Shown here in pieces: positions 52,272 to 62,771 of a stretch of 64,000 nucleotides of DNA. Every line of letters starts with the position of its first letter. Positions within the stretch are counted from its first letter, which is position 1. The notes under the pieces were generated by a model. The model saw only the letters and a list, made by a program, of their open reading frames with translations. It had not been told where the DNA came from and did not search any database. Source of the DNA: Bermanella sp044597725 (GTDB lineage Bacteria > Pseudomonadota > Gammaproteobacteria > Pseudomonadales > Oceanobacteraceae). Made by a program: the position numbers and the translations under genes. The stretch lies in the NCBI RefSeq assembly GCF_044597725.1, contig NZ_CP139003.1:3596001-3660000 (forward strand), read 5' to 3'.

Positions 52272-52865
52272 ATGTTATCGCAAAAAAGATCATCTCGTTT
52301 TATAGGCGTTAACCTGCTGGTGGCAATTGCGATTATATTGACATGCCCCGTCAGTTTAGCCAATAGCGATGCAAAAACCATTAAATGGACCGACCTGATA
52401 CCCGAGCAGGATTTAAAAGCACTAGAAAACCCGCCCGCTTATTTAGATGAAATTGAAGATGGCTCTGAAGACGACCAACTATCAGGGCAATTTCAATCTG
52501 AAGGTCTATTTGATAAAGACGATCCTTATCAGCAAGCATTGGTTTCAACCCGTATTAAACCAGAATATAACAACCAGCTAGTGCGCTTACCTGGCTTTAT
52601 TGTGCCGCTTGAGTTTGACGACGAGCAAGTAGTTACTCGGTTTTTCTTTGTGCCATTTTTTGGCGCCTGTATCCATGTGCCGCCACCGCCACCTAACCAA
52701 ATTATCTACGCTAAATTCGATAAAGGCATTCAGTTAGACGTGCTTTATGACCCGTTTTGGATTGAAGGCAAACTAATTACCGAACTCATTGAGAACGATG
52801 TTGCGAAGTCGGCCTATACCATGAACGTGAATGTTATAGAGCCTTATGTTGAAGAGCCTCAATAA
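52272..52865 (+). CDS. DUF3299 exported protein
   Basis: 197 aa from the ATG at 52272 with AAGG upstream; earlier in-frame starts are weaker. A signal peptide (GVNLLVAIAIILTCPVSLAN) is followed by the DUF3299 core: RLPGFIVPLEFD and FFVPFFGACIHVPPPPPNQI. It is next to an ABC exporter with a metal-binding loop, an arrangement seen in other marine gammaproteobacteria, so a shared envelope or metal role is likely but unproven. Confidence 0.8.
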   Translation: MLSQKRSSRFIGVNLLVAIAIILTCPVSLANSDAKTIKWTDLIPEQDLKALENPPAYLDEIEDGSEDDQLSGQFQSEGLFDKDDPYQQALVSTRIKPEYNNQLVRLPGFIVPLEFDDEQVVTRFFFVPFFGACIHVPPPPPNQIIYAKFDKGIQLDVLYDPFWIEGKLITELIENDVAKSAYTMNVNVIEPYVEEPQ

Positions 52866-52984
52866 TTACTCGCTATGCTTTTATCGGGTATTCACTAATT
52901 TGTAATATTAGGCCTTAGTATAATCGCAACTTAGCTAACTTTGGGATATGGTTTAGCCTAAGCAACCAAAAAGGCACCATCTCC

Positions 52985-55900
52985 ATGGACGGTCAGCGTC
53001 TTATTATTCTAGTGGCCTGTTATAGCGCCATTTTGTTTGCCATTGCATGGTGGGCCGAGCGCTATAAGCCCATCAATGTGCCTTGGTGGCGGCCGCTAAT
53101 TTACAGCCTTTCTATTGGTGTTTACTGTAGCTCGTGGACATTTTTAGGGGCGGTAGGTCAGGCGGTGGAACAAGGCTGGCATTACTTGCCTATTTATCTT
53201 GGCCCTATTTTACTTTTCTTGTTTGGCTGGCCATTTTTAAAACGCTTATTGCGTGTTAGTCACTATAACCAAGTTACATCCATTGCCGATTTTATTGGCT
53301 CCCGTTATGGCAAAAACCAAACCCTTGCGGCCATTGTTACCTTAGTTTTGGTAGCAGGCACACTGCCGTATATTGCATTGCAATTACGCGGGGTTGGGAT
53401 TGCGTGGAGTGGTTTAAACTGGCAAGAAGGCGACGCCAGCTTTGGTTTTGGTTCGAGCTTGGTAGCAGCCATGGTGATGGCATGGTTCGCTATTTTATTT
53501 GGTACACGCATAATTGATGGGGCCGACCGATACCGCGGTATGATTACGGCAGTGGCGGTGGAATCACTGATTAAAGTCACGGCCTTTGTGGTAGTAGGTT
53601 TGCTGGCCTATAGCGTGTTGAGTACCGACTTTTCCAACATCCCCCAGCAATACTTTAAGCAAGAACAAATTACCTCAACGTTGTTTGTAACCGAAATGCT
53701 ATTAGCGGCCACCGCTATTATTTGTTTACCCAGGCAATTTCATGTCATGGTGGTGGAATATCAAGGTGAAGCCGATACTCGCTATTTACGCTGGTTAATG
53801 CCTCTGTACCTTGCAGCATTTGCGATTTTTGTTATTCCTCTTGCGCAAGCAGGTGGGCAAATGCTGGGGCACATGAATATTGCCCCGGATAGTTACGTGC
53901 TTTCGCTTCCTCGCCTTACTGGTGATGCATGGATTTTAGCGCTGACGTTTATTGGTGCCATAAGTGCCGCCACTGGCATGGTGGTGGTGGCGACCATTGC
54001 CCTTTCCATTATGGTATCTAACGAATTAATTGTTCCCACTTGGCTAAAACCACAACGACAGTCTCGAATACGCGCAACCAACTTGGCCCGCAGCCTACGT
54101 TTTATTCGCCGTATCGCTATTATTCTCATTTTAGCCTTTAGCTGGGTCCTCGAACGCATTATGTCGAGCAACGAAGGCTTAGCCAGTATTGGTCTTATTT
54201 CATTTGCTGCCTGCGCTCAATTATTGCCTTCGGTATTAGCCGCTTTATATTGGCGTAATGGTCATGCTTTAGGCGTGACCCTTGGTTTGCTTACAGGGAT
54301 GGCGTTTTGGTTTTATTGTTTATTGCTGCCAACGTTATTGCCACAAGATCACGGCTTAATGATTGATGGTTTATTTTCGGTTTCATGGTTAGCACCACAA
54401 AATTTATTTGGTTTAGGATTTCTCGACCCGTTGAGTCATGGGGTTTTGGTAAGTTTGCTTGCCAATAGTTTGGTGTTTATTTTCGTTTCCAAAAAAATGA
54501 GCTTTAGCGCATTGGATTTACGCCAAGCAGAACGCTTTACTTTTGATGCGGACATTCCCGTTATGGGTGCCCATCTTGACACCAACCCCAGTACGATTGA
54601 AGTTTTGCAGATACGGGGATTGGTTGACCCCTTATTTGGTGAAGAACGTAGCGAACATATGTGGCGCCGCTTTGAACGGCAAATGGGCCACCGTTTATTA
54701 CCTCATGATTATGCACCTAATTTTGTGGTGGCCACACTTGAACATGAACTGGGCGCGATTATTGGTGCGGCATCGGCCCACAAAGCTATGGCACTTTTGG
54801 CCAGCCAACAACCTTTAAGGTTACAAGACTTTGTAACGCTTGTAAGTGGTAGCTCTAAACAAATTCAGTTTAGCCAAAGCTTGCTGCAAACTACATTAGA
54901 AACTATTCCTCAAGGCATTAGTGTGGTTGATAAAGACCTAAAACTTGCCGCGTGGAACCAACAGTACCAGCGCATGTTCGATTACCCACAACGTTTACTG
55001 TATGTAGGTTGTCATATTCGCAAAGTCTATGAATACAACGCGCAACGAGGCTATTTAGACGCCGATAATGCTTCTAAACAAGCACTTATTGAAAAACGCC
55101 TAGGGCAACTACTAAGCGGCCAGCCCTATCGGCTAGAGCGACAATTGCCCAATGGTAAAGTCATTGAGATTCAAGGTACGCCGCTAGAAGGAGGTGGTTA
55201 TGTCACAACCTATATGGATATCACCGATTACCATAGAGCCGTTACCGAGCTTGCCCAAGCAAAGGAAAACCTAGAACAACGTGTTGCGCAACGTACGCAA
55301 GAGCTACAAAGTGCCAATGAATCGTTATCTCGTGAAAATACGTTACGCGCATTAAGTGAACAACAACTTAGTGAAGTACATGCCAGTAAAAGTCGGTTCA
55401 TTGCTGCCGCCAGTCACGATCTATTACAACCCATTAATGCGGCCCGTTTATTTACGGCATCACTTGAGTCTCAAATACATAATTTACCTATAGCAAACCA
55501 AACACTAGAGAAAACACGATCTCAGTTAGATGATGCATTAACACAAGCTGAACAACTAATTAGTTCTTTGCGAGAAATATCTCGTCTTAGTTCGGGTAAA
55601 GAGACACCATTTCGCGAGCACTTTCCTATCGATAGTGTCTTACGCCCTCTTGCCAGCGAAGGACAAGCATTAGCGTTAAAAAAAGGAATAGAATTTCATT
55701 GGGTTAATTCAAACCTTTGGATTTACAGTGATAAACAAATGCTGCGCCGAGCTCTGCAAAACTTCGTTTCTAATGCATTGCGCTATACACAAAAAGGCAA
55801 AGTGCTTATGGGTGTAAGACGTAATGGCAAGCGATTAAATATTGAGGTGTGGGATACCGGGCCGGGCATTGCTGAAAACGCCAAGCAGCTTATTTTTGAA

Positions 55901-56470
55901 GAGTTTGAACGTCTTCCCGGCGCTACTGGCGAACAGGGCTTGGGTTTAGGTTTATCGATTACGCAACGCATCGCGCAATTATTAGGTCATCCATTGGATG
56001 TTCAATCTCAACTAAATAAAGGGTCTGTATTTCGTATCTCTGTACCTTTGGGTGAGCCACAGGCTATTAATATTCAACCATCTCAAGTGGACCCTAATTT
56101 GGCAGGCATCAAAGCACTGTGTATTGATAACGAAACCACAATTTTAGCGGGTATGAGGTCGTTATTAGAACAATGGGGGTGCCAAGTGATTACTGCAAAT
56201 TCGTTAGGCGAGGCACTCACACAAGTAAACAGCCATGGACGCCCTGATATTATTTTGGCCGATTATCATTTAGATGAAGCAACGGGGCTTGATGCACTTG
56301 AGGCAATTGCTTTGCATTTAGCAGTGAAAATACCCGCCATTATAATAAGCGCTGATAATAGTGATGCGGTGAGAGGATTAGTTTTACAATCGGGTTATCA
56401 GTTTTTAAGTAAACCCGTTGCGCCACCCGTATTACGTAATTTAATTCGTAAGCAAATTCGCTCTAATTAG
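52985..56470 (+). CDS. crbS: CrbS-like hybrid sensor kinase with symporter domain
   Basis: 1161 aa. Residues 1-500 form a 12-13-helix sodium/solute symporter domain (WTFLGAVGQAVEQGW, YNQVTSIADFIGSRYGK). Then come a linker, PAS (LETIPQGISVVDKDLKLAAW), a coiled coil, HisKA (FIAAASHDLLQPINAARLF, H near 810), HATPase (DTGPGIAENAKQLIFEEF and GLGLGLSITQRIAQ) and a receiver domain (Asp in LADYHLDEATG near 1092). This is the layout of CrbS, which works with CrbR to control acs in Vibrio. It ends 4 nt into the convergent crbR gene. Its transporter part may sense or carry acetate. Confidence 0.85.
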   Translation: MDGQRLIILVACYSAILFAIAWWAERYKPINVPWWRPLIYSLSIGVYCSSWTFLGAVGQAVEQGWHYLPIYLGPILLFLFGWPFLKRLLRVSHYNQVTSIADFIGSRYGKNQTLAAIVTLVLVAGTLPYIALQLRGVGIAWSGLNWQEGDASFGFGSSLVAAMVMAWFAILFGTRIIDGADRYRGMITAVAVESLIKVTAFVVVGLLAYSVLSTDFSNIPQQYFKQEQITSTLFVTEMLLAATAIICLPRQFHVMVVEYQGEADTRYLRWLMPLYLAAFAIFVIPLAQAGGQMLGHMNIAPDSYVLSLPRLTGDAWILALTFIGAISAATGMVVVATIALSIMVSNELIVPTWLKPQRQSRIRATNLARSLRFIRRIAIILILAFSWVLERIMSSNEGLASIGLISFAACAQLLPSVLAALYWRNGHALGVTLGLLTGMAFWFYCLLLPTLLPQDHGLMIDGLFSVSWLAPQNLFGLGFLDPLSHGVLVSLLANSLVFIFVSKKMSFSALDLRQAERFTFDADIPVMGAHLDTNPSTIEVLQIRGLVDPLFGEERSEHMWRRFERQMGHRLLPHDYAPNFVVATLEHELGAIIGAASAHKAMALLASQQPLRLQDFVTLVSGSSKQIQFSQSLLQTTLETIPQGISVVDKDLKLAAWNQQYQRMFDYPQRLLYVGCHIRKVYEYNAQRGYLDADNASKQALIEKRLGQLLSGQPYRLERQLPNGKVIEIQGTPLEGGGYVTTYMDITDYHRAVTELAQAKENLEQRVAQRTQELQSANESLSRENTLRALSEQQLSEVHASKSRFIAAASHDLLQPINAARLFTASLESQIHNLPIANQTLEKTRSQLDDALTQAEQLISSLREISRLSSGKETPFREHFPIDSVLRPLASEGQALALKKGIEFHWVNSNLWIYSDKQMLRRALQNFVSNALRYTQKGKVLMGVRRNGKRLNIEVWDTGPGIAENAKQLIFEEFERLPGATGEQGLGLGLSITQRIAQLLGHPLDVQSQLNKGSVFRISVPLGEPQAINIQPSQVDPNLAGIKALCIDNETTILAGMRSLLEQWGCQVITANSLGEALTQVNSHGRPDIILADYHLDEATGLDALEAIALHLAVKIPAIIISADNSDAVRGLVLQSGYQFLSKPVAPPVLRNLIRKQIRSN

Positions 56471-57135
56471 TTAAATGAGCCGGTACTATTAACTGGGTGG
56501 ACGGATAACTGACTTAGAGCTTTTACTACTTGAGTACGGGAGTTAAGCCCCATTTTTCTAAAAATTTCTGTCATATGAGCTTTAATGGTAGCTTCTGTCA
56601 CATTGAGCTCGTAGGCAATTTGTTTGTTCAACAGGCCCTGACTAACCATGCTAGCAACCCGAAATTGCTGTGGCGTTAAACTGGCTAACGCGCTTGCGAT
56701 TTCCATCTCATTGGGATTATGACGACGATTTGAAGAGACATTAGGCGGCAACCAAACCCCACCTTGCAATACCGTATTAATGGCTTTTGTCATATCGTCT
56801 ACTGAACTGCTTTTAGGTAAAAAACCACTGGCGCCATGATCCATGGCACGATGAATAATTTCGCTTTCTTCATGGGCCGAGACAATAACAACTGGAATAT
56901 GAGGGTAATGCGCGACGAGTAAAATAAGTGCTGAAAACCCTTCCGCCCCTGGCATATGTAAATCTAATAAAATTAAGTTAGCTTGCGCGTTGCTCTCTAC
57001 TTGTTGCTGCAAACTGGCCATATCCTGCGCTTCGATGATGGTTGGCTTTTCAAGCTGGCTATCTAGCGTGCCGCGTAGAGCACTACGAAACAGCGGGTGG
57101 TCGTCGGCGATAATAATGGTAGGCGATGCTGTCAT
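56467..57135 (-). CDS. crbR: CrbR-like LuxR-family response regulator
   Basis: 222 aa from the ATG at 57135 (MTASPTIIIADDHPLFRSAL); the frame opens 31 codons earlier, but that extension has no receiver-domain character and covers a hairpin. Receiver domain with phospho-Asp in LILLDLHMPGAEG, Thr/Lys in VIVSAHE and GFLPKSSS, then a LuxR HTH (LTPQQFRVASMVSQGLLNKQ and ATIKAHMTEIFRKMGLNSRT). Expected to be phosphorylated by the CrbS-like kinase and to activate acs. It lies downstream of acs on the same strand. Confidence 0.85.
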   Translation of the reverse strand: MTASPTIIIADDHPLFRSALRGTLDSQLEKPTIIEAQDMASLQQQVESNAQANLILLDLHMPGAEGFSALILLVAHYPHIPVVIVSAHEESEIIHRAMDHGASGFLPKSSSVDDMTKAINTVLQGGVWLPPNVSSNRRHNPNEMEIASALASLTPQQFRVASMVSQGLLNKQIAYELNVTEATIKAHMTEIFRKMGLNSRTQVVKALSQLSVHPVNSTGSFN

Positions 57136-57192
57136 TGGGGTTCCATTTTTCTTGTTTTGACCCAGATGTACGGTAATCATTAATGTACACCA

Positions 57193-57228
57193 ATGCCCGA
57201 CCTGTATCCACTGATACAAGCCGGGCAT
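57193..57228 (-). promoter_or_regulatory. Hairpin between acs and crbR
   Basis: ATGCCCG (57193-57199) pairs with CGGGCAT (57222-57228) and TGTATC (57203-57208) with GATACA (57213-57218), giving a 36-nt stem with small internal mismatches and a 4-nt CACT loop. No T tract follows on the minus strand, so it may lower read-through into crbR or stabilise the acs message. Confidence 0.55.
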
Positions 57229-57256
57229 GATAAAACAGAATCCCTAGAGGTATGAC

Positions 57257-59215
57257 TTATGCCACCGATTCACTTAACCCCTTGTGTGCATCAATTAATG
57301 TTTCAACCACACTTGGATCTGCTAAGGTTGAAATATCACCTAGGGCATCGTATTCGTCGTTGGCAATTTTACGCAATATTCGGCGCATAATTTTACCGCT
57401 GCGGGTTTTGGGTAAACCCGGTGCCCATTGAATGACATCCGGCGATGCAATAGGACCAATTTCTTTTCTTACCCAATCTACTAGTTCTTTACGAATTTGC
57501 GCACTGGGTTCTATGCCATGGGTTAGGCTGACATACACGTAAATACCTTGTCCTTTAACGTCGTGAGGGAAACCCACTACTGCTGCTTCCGATACTGCTT
57601 TGTGGGCAACCAGTGCACTTTCAATTTCAGCCGTTCCCATTCGGTGACCAGAAACGTTAAGCACGTCATCTACACGCCCGGTAATCCAGTAATACCCATC
57701 TTCATCGCGTTTGGCACCGTCACCGGTAAAGTATGCACCTTCATAGGTGGAAAAGTAGGTGTCAATAAAGCGTTGATGATCACCGAATACGGTACGCATT
57801 TGCCCAGGCCAACTGTCTTTGATAATTAAGTTACCGCTGGTTGCGCCTTTTAGTTCATTGCCTTTTTCATCCACCAGCGCAGGCTCTACCCCAAAAAATG
57901 GGCGAGTGGCCGAACCTGGTTTGAGATCAGTTGCGCCAGGGAGTGGGGTGATCATGGCTGCGCCGGTTTCAGTTTGCCACCAAGTATCCACAATGGGACA
58001 TTGGCTGCGACCAAATGTACGATGATACCAACGCCACGCTTCAGGGTTAATCGGTTCACCTACTGTGCCAAGTAAACGTAAGCTATCTAAACTTGCCCCT
58101 TGTACCGGTATATCTCCATCACTCATCAATGCTCGAATAGCGGTAGGTGCAATATATAAAATATTAATTTTATGCTTATCAACAATACGTGCCACACGAC
58201 CACAATCTGGATAGGTCGGGACACCCTCATACATAACCACAGTTGCAGCATTGGCCAATGGGCCATATACAATATAACTATGGCCGGTAATCCAACCCAC
58301 ATCGGCGGCACACCAGTAGATATCCCCTATTTCATAATCGAAAATATACTCATGGGTCATGCTGGCATAAACAAGATAGCCGCCACAGGTGTGCAATACA
58401 CCTTTAGGTTTACCCGTACTACCCGATGTGTACAGAATAAATAGTGGATCTTCTGCATTCATAATTTCGGGCTCACACACTGTCTCTTGCTCACTCAACA
58501 GTTTGCGATAATCCACATCTCTATGGGTGGTCATATCGCAAGTATTTGATGTGTGCTGCAAAACAACTACATGTTGTACTTGATCGGGTTTACAAAGCTG
58601 TATGGCTTTATCCACATTATCTTTTAAGGGGACGGTTTTGCCGGCGCGCACCCCTTCGTTGGCGGTAATCACATAGTGGCAATGGCCATCCTCAATCCGT
58701 CCCGATAATGCTTCTGGGGAAAAGCCACCAAATACAACACTATGTACGGCACCAATTCGCGCGCACGCTAACATTGCCATACTGGCTTCGGGCACCATGG
58801 GCATATAAATCGTAACCACATCGCCTTTTTTTACACCTAAACTGCGTAGGCCATTGGCTAAGCGGTTAACTTCTTCTGATAGTTGGTTGTAAGTAATGTG
58901 CCGAGCGGTTTGCTGTTCGTCATCGGGCTCCCAGATAATCGCTAATTGATCGCCATGATTTTTTAAATGTCGATCAATACACGATTCAGTGACATTTAAT
59001 TCACCGTCTTCAAACCAACGGATATGTAAGTCGGACTTATCAAACGATACATCTTTTACTTTATTAAATGGTTTTCGCCACTCTATACGTTGCGCTTGCT
59101 TGCGCCAAAACCCTTCAGGATTACGCACCGATTCAGCATACATAGCCTGGTATTCTGTATTCGTTAATCGTGTTTTTTGTCCGGGTTGTATTGGGTAAAT
59201 CGCTTGTTCAGTCAT
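57257..59215 (-). CDS. acs: Acetyl-CoA synthetase
   Basis: 652 aa, family length. Makes acetyl-CoA from acetate, ATP and CoA through acetyl-AMP. P-loop-like LYTSGSTGKPKGVLHT, adenylate core VDTWWQTETGAAMITP, and the C-terminal catalytic lysine in TRSGKIMRRILRKIA, the usual site of acetylation control. Divergent from the porin gene across 218 nt, where CrbR-type control would act. crbR follows in the same direction. Confidence 0.96.
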   Translation of the reverse strand: MTEQAIYPIQPGQKTRLTNTEYQAMYAESVRNPEGFWRKQAQRIEWRKPFNKVKDVSFDKSDLHIRWFEDGELNVTESCIDRHLKNHGDQLAIIWEPDDEQQTARHITYNQLSEEVNRLANGLRSLGVKKGDVVTIYMPMVPEASMAMLACARIGAVHSVVFGGFSPEALSGRIEDGHCHYVITANEGVRAGKTVPLKDNVDKAIQLCKPDQVQHVVVLQHTSNTCDMTTHRDVDYRKLLSEQETVCEPEIMNAEDPLFILYTSGSTGKPKGVLHTCGGYLVYASMTHEYIFDYEIGDIYWCAADVGWITGHSYIVYGPLANAATVVMYEGVPTYPDCGRVARIVDKHKINILYIAPTAIRALMSDGDIPVQGASLDSLRLLGTVGEPINPEAWRWYHRTFGRSQCPIVDTWWQTETGAAMITPLPGATDLKPGSATRPFFGVEPALVDEKGNELKGATSGNLIIKDSWPGQMRTVFGDHQRFIDTYFSTYEGAYFTGDGAKRDEDGYYWITGRVDDVLNVSGHRMGTAEIESALVAHKAVSEAAVVGFPHDVKGQGIYVYVSLTHGIEPSAQIRKELVDWVRKEIGPIASPDVIQWAPGLPKTRSGKIMRRILRKIANDEYDALGDISTLADPSVVETLIDAHKGLSESVA

Positions 59216-59433
59216 GGTGGCCCCCTGCGGTCACGAGAAATCTTTATTGAGTTTTCATTGCTTTGCTTTTTCTTGCCATTAGACCTTTGTCTAGAAAAGC
59301 GCTAGCACACCTAATGGCAAGGTTATGCAAGTTAGACTTTGGTCGAATCTATACCAAGGGCGAATATGGAGGTTGGAATTTAAAGCGTATTACTGGTTGG
59401 GTACTAATCAACCCATTATCGGAGGGGACACAC

Positions 59434-60618
59434 ATGAGTACATACAATCATTATAAAAAAAGCGCTCTGGCCTCAGCAGTATTAATTTGCTCGAGTGCAT
59501 TATCCAGCCAAAGCATGGCTGCTACCGAATTTGAATATGGTGGCTATATCAAATTCGATGCCATTTTTAGTCAATACAGCGATACACAAAGGGCGGGGAA
59601 TGTCGGTGATGACTTTCTTGTGCCTTCTACCATTGCCGTAGGTGATGGCAGTGCTGAAGGCGATATGGTCTACGACAGTAACGCAAAGTTTAGCCGTTTA
59701 AACTTTAAAACCACAACCGATACCGACGCCGGGCAAATAGTTGGTTTTATTGAAATGGATTTTAATGCCGGGCAAGACGAACGACTCACTAACCAAGCCA
59801 GTAATGGTTTACGCCATGCTTTTGTTAAGTGGACACAAGAAAGTGGCAGTTCATTATTAACCGGGCAAACATGGAGTACCTTTTTTAATGTTGGCGCCTT
59901 ACCCGAGGCGGTGGATTTCATTGGCCCTACTTCAGGTTCAATCTTTATTCGCCAACAACAAGTGCGCTATACCATGCCCATGGCATCTGGTTCATTTATG
60001 TTAGGCGCCGAGAATCCAAGTGTTAGCTTATACGATGATCGCGCGGGTAACCCGGTAAACAATAATGCAATCGACGACAGTACATTACCTGATTTGATTG
60101 CTCGTTACGACGGCAAGCTAGGTGCAATAAGCTACAGTGCCGCTGCCATGTTGCGTCAAATTCGCTATAACGATGGCACCAATGACGAAGCTGAAAATGG
60201 CTTTGCTATCACGTTTAGTGGTAAGTATGCGCTAGCCAATGGCGATGATTTAAAGTTCATGTTTAGCAATGGCACTTTAGGTCGTTATATCGCCCTCAAT
60301 GCATTTCGTGATGGCGGTGTCGAAGCGGATGGTTCTATCGACTTAAATACAGTTACCGGTGGCTTTGTTGCTTATAAGCACATGTGGTCAGACAAGCTTC
60401 GCAGCACCTTGATGTATGCCTTTGCCGAAGCCGATAACAGCAACAGTATCACTTCCGATGTCACCAAGTCCGTCAATAACATCAACTTAAACCTTATGTA
60501 CAGCCCTGCAGCTAAACTCACTCTAGGCGCGGAATACATTATGGCCGAGCGTGAAACCGAGTCGGGCACAAATGGTGATCTTTCGCGTTTGCAGTTTACC
60601 AGTAAGTGGGCGTTTTAA
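59434..60618 (+). CDS. DcaP-like outer-membrane porin
   Basis: 394 aa from the ATG at 59434, with GGAGGGG 7 nt upstream; the upstream 57 codons of open frame are leader. A signal peptide (ALASAVLICSSALSSQSMAA) is followed by FEYGGYIKFDAIFS, the standard DcaP opening, and a beta-barrel pattern that ends in a C-terminal Phe (FTSKWAF). Trimeric DcaP porins take up small organic acids. Placed between acs and the symporter genes, it probably admits acetate or related carboxylates. Confidence 0.85.
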   Translation: MSTYNHYKKSALASAVLICSSALSSQSMAATEFEYGGYIKFDAIFSQYSDTQRAGNVGDDFLVPSTIAVGDGSAEGDMVYDSNAKFSRLNFKTTTDTDAGQIVGFIEMDFNAGQDERLTNQASNGLRHAFVKWTQESGSSLLTGQTWSTFFNVGALPEAVDFIGPTSGSIFIRQQQVRYTMPMASGSFMLGAENPSVSLYDDRAGNPVNNNAIDDSTLPDLIARYDGKLGAISYSAAAMLRQIRYNDGTNDEAENGFAITFSGKYALANGDDLKFMFSNGTLGRYIALNAFRDGGVEADGSIDLNTVTGGFVAYKHMWSDKLRSTLMYAFAEADNSNSITSDVTKSVNNINLNLMYSPAAKLTLGAEYIMAERETESGTNGDLSRLQFTSKWAF

Positions 60619-60690
60619 TGGTAGACCAATGTCGAATACCTGTTTGCTCTACTCAGGTCTAAAAAGAAAAGGTTAAAGGGGAGAAATATT

Positions 60691-60957
60691 ATGTCGTTTA
60701 AATCTGAAAGTGATGCAAAAGCCTACTGGAAAGAAAACCTCGCATTGATGGTGAAACTGATTTCGATCTGGTTTGTTGTTTCCTATGGCTTTGGAATCTT
60801 GCTCGTAGACGTACTGAATAACATTCAGCTGGGTGGATATAAATTAGGGTTTTGGTTTGCCCAACAAGGGTCAATTTATACCTTTGTTGCTCTAATTTTT
60901 TATTACACAAAAAAAATGGGCGATTTAGATCGCAAATATGGCGTTGATGACGAGTAG
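60691..60957 (+). CDS. DUF4212 small symporter subunit
   Basis: 88 aa with two membrane segments (LISIWFVVSYGFGILLVDVL and GSIYTFVALIFYYT). DUF4212 proteins are encoded directly before VC_2705-type sodium/solute symporters. The gap to the symporter gene is 9 nt with GAGG before its start. AAAGGGGAG precedes its own start. Confidence 0.92.
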   Translation: MSFKSESDAKAYWKENLALMVKLISIWFVVSYGFGILLVDVLNNIQLGGYKLGFWFAQQGSIYTFVALIFYYTKKMGDLDRKYGVDDE

Positions 60958-60966
60958 AGGTGAACC

Positions 60967-62697
60967 ATGGAATTACAAACACTCACATATATTGTAGTTG
61001 GGCTTACCTTTGCTTTATACATAGGTATTGCTATTTGGGCCCGCGCGGGTTCGACTAAAGAGTTTTATATCGCTGGTGGTGGTATCCACCCAGTAGCCAA
61101 TGGTATGGCCACTGCTGCAGACTGGATGTCGGCCGCATCATTTATTGGTATGGCGGGTTTAATTGCCTTTATGGGTTACGGTGGTTCTGTCTTTCTAATG
61201 GGCTGGACCGGTGGCTTTGTATTGTTAGCATTGCTGCTCGCACCTTACCTACGCAAGTATGGTAAGTTTACTGTTCCTGAGTTTATTGGCGATCGCTTTT
61301 ATTCTCGTACGGCGCGAATTGTTGCTGTTGTTTGTTTAATTATTTGCTCTATTACTTATGTAATTGGTCAGATGAAAGGCATTGGTGTGGCGTTTTCTCG
61401 CTTCTTAGAAGTGGGTTACGACACAGGCTTAGTCGTAGGTATGTGCATTGTTTTCTTTTACGCCGTTTTGGGTGGCATGAAAGGTATTACCTATACACAA
61501 ATTGCACAGTATTGCGTGCTGATAATGGCCTATACCATTCCTGCTATCTTTATTTCACTGAATCTAACCGGCAACCCAATTCCACAATTAGGGCTTGGTA
61601 GTACGCTGGTGAATACCGATGTTTATCTGCTAGACCGTTTAGATCAAGTTGTTACTGAGCTTGGTTTTGCCCAGTACACAACCTCTGAACGTTTAAGCAC
61701 AACTAACATGATTGCCTATACCTTATCACTGATGATTGGTACCGCGGGTTTACCTCACGTTATTATTCGTTTCTTTACCGTACCTAAAGTAAAAGATGCG
61801 CGCTCATCGGCGGGTTGGGCTTTGGTTTTCATTGCTATTTTGTATACCACTGCACCTGCTGTTGCCGGTATGGCTCGTTTAAACCTAATGAACACCATTG
61901 AACCTCAAAGTGGGCAAAATCTTGCTTACGATGATCGACCACAATGGTTTAAGAATTGGGAGAAAACGGGGCTACTTGAGTTTGAAGATAAAAATGGCGA
62001 TGGCCGCATTCAATACGTAGCCGACCCTGAGAAAAATGAAATGGTTAAAGTAGACCGCGATATCATGGTATTAGCTAACCCTGAAATTGCTAAGCTACCC
62101 AACTGGGTCATTGCCTTAGTGGCTGCAGGTGGTCTTGCGGCTGCTCTATCTACTGCTGCAGGTTTGTTATTGGCCATATCCTCGGCCATTAGTCACGACT
62201 TGCTCAAAGGCGTCTTTATGCCGCAAATTAGTGAGAAGCAAGAACTGCTAGCTAGCCGACTCGCCATGGCAGGGGCCATCGCCGCCGCCGGGTATTTGGG
62301 CTTTAACCCGCCTGATTTTGCGGCCGGTACCGTGGCTCTAGCATTCGGCTTAGCTGCCTCATCTATTTTCCCTGTATTAATGATGGGCATCTTCAGTGCT
62401 CGGGTAAATAAAGAGGGTGCTATTGCTGGTATGGTGGCAGGTATTAGCGTTACATTGTTATACGTGTTCCAACATAAAGGCATTATGTTTGTACCGGGTA
62501 CTGAGTTTTTAGGTGGAATGAAAGAGAACTGGTTCTTTGGTATTGAACCTAATGCGTTTGGTGCAATTGGTGCTTTGTTTAACTTTGCAGTGGCGAATAT
62601 TGTCTCTCGCTTTACGGCTGAGCCACCACAAGAAGTACAAGAATTGGTTGAACACATACGTGTACCTACTGGTATCAGTGCTGCACACGAGCACTAG
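60967..62697 (+). CDS. VC_2705-type sodium/solute symporter (acetate-permease-like)
   Basis: 576 aa, SSS family with about 13 helices: YIAGGGIHPVANGMATAADW near the N-terminus, MSAASFIGMAGLIAFMGYGG, GTAGLPHVIIRFFTVPKVKD, and AAALSTAAGLLLAISSAISHD. A periplasmic loop of about 60 polar residues (EDKNGDGRIQYVADPEKN) is typical of this ActP-related subgroup. Likely sodium-coupled uptake of acetate or a similar acid, together with the DUF4212 protein. A strong terminator follows. Confidence 0.92.
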   Translation: MELQTLTYIVVGLTFALYIGIAIWARAGSTKEFYIAGGGIHPVANGMATAADWMSAASFIGMAGLIAFMGYGGSVFLMGWTGGFVLLALLLAPYLRKYGKFTVPEFIGDRFYSRTARIVAVVCLIICSITYVIGQMKGIGVAFSRFLEVGYDTGLVVGMCIVFFYAVLGGMKGITYTQIAQYCVLIMAYTIPAIFISLNLTGNPIPQLGLGSTLVNTDVYLLDRLDQVVTELGFAQYTTSERLSTTNMIAYTLSLMIGTAGLPHVIIRFFTVPKVKDARSSAGWALVFIAILYTTAPAVAGMARLNLMNTIEPQSGQNLAYDDRPQWFKNWEKTGLLEFEDKNGDGRIQYVADPEKNEMVKVDRDIMVLANPEIAKLPNWVIALVAAGGLAAALSTAAGLLLAISSAISHDLLKGVFMPQISEKQELLASRLAMAGAIAAAGYLGFNPPDFAAGTVALAFGLAASSIFPVLMMGIFSARVNKEGAIAGMVAGISVTLLYVFQHKGIMFVPGTEFLGGMKENWFFGIEPNAFGAIGALFNFAVANIVSRFTAEPPQEVQELVEHIRVPTGISAAHEH

Positions 62698-62713
62698 AAT
62701 ACGTTAACCTGTT

Positions 62714-62742
62714 AATGCTCCGCCTCAGGGCGGAGCATTTTC
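62714..62742 (+). terminator. Rho-independent terminator after the symporter gene
   Basis: AATGCTCCGCC (62714-62724) and GGCGGAGCATT (62729-62739) form a perfect 11-bp stem with a 4-nt loop, followed by TTT. It lies 17 nt after the symporter stop. Confidence 0.9.
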
Positions 62743-62771
62743 CTATATACAAAAGTAAAATGGGATAATCT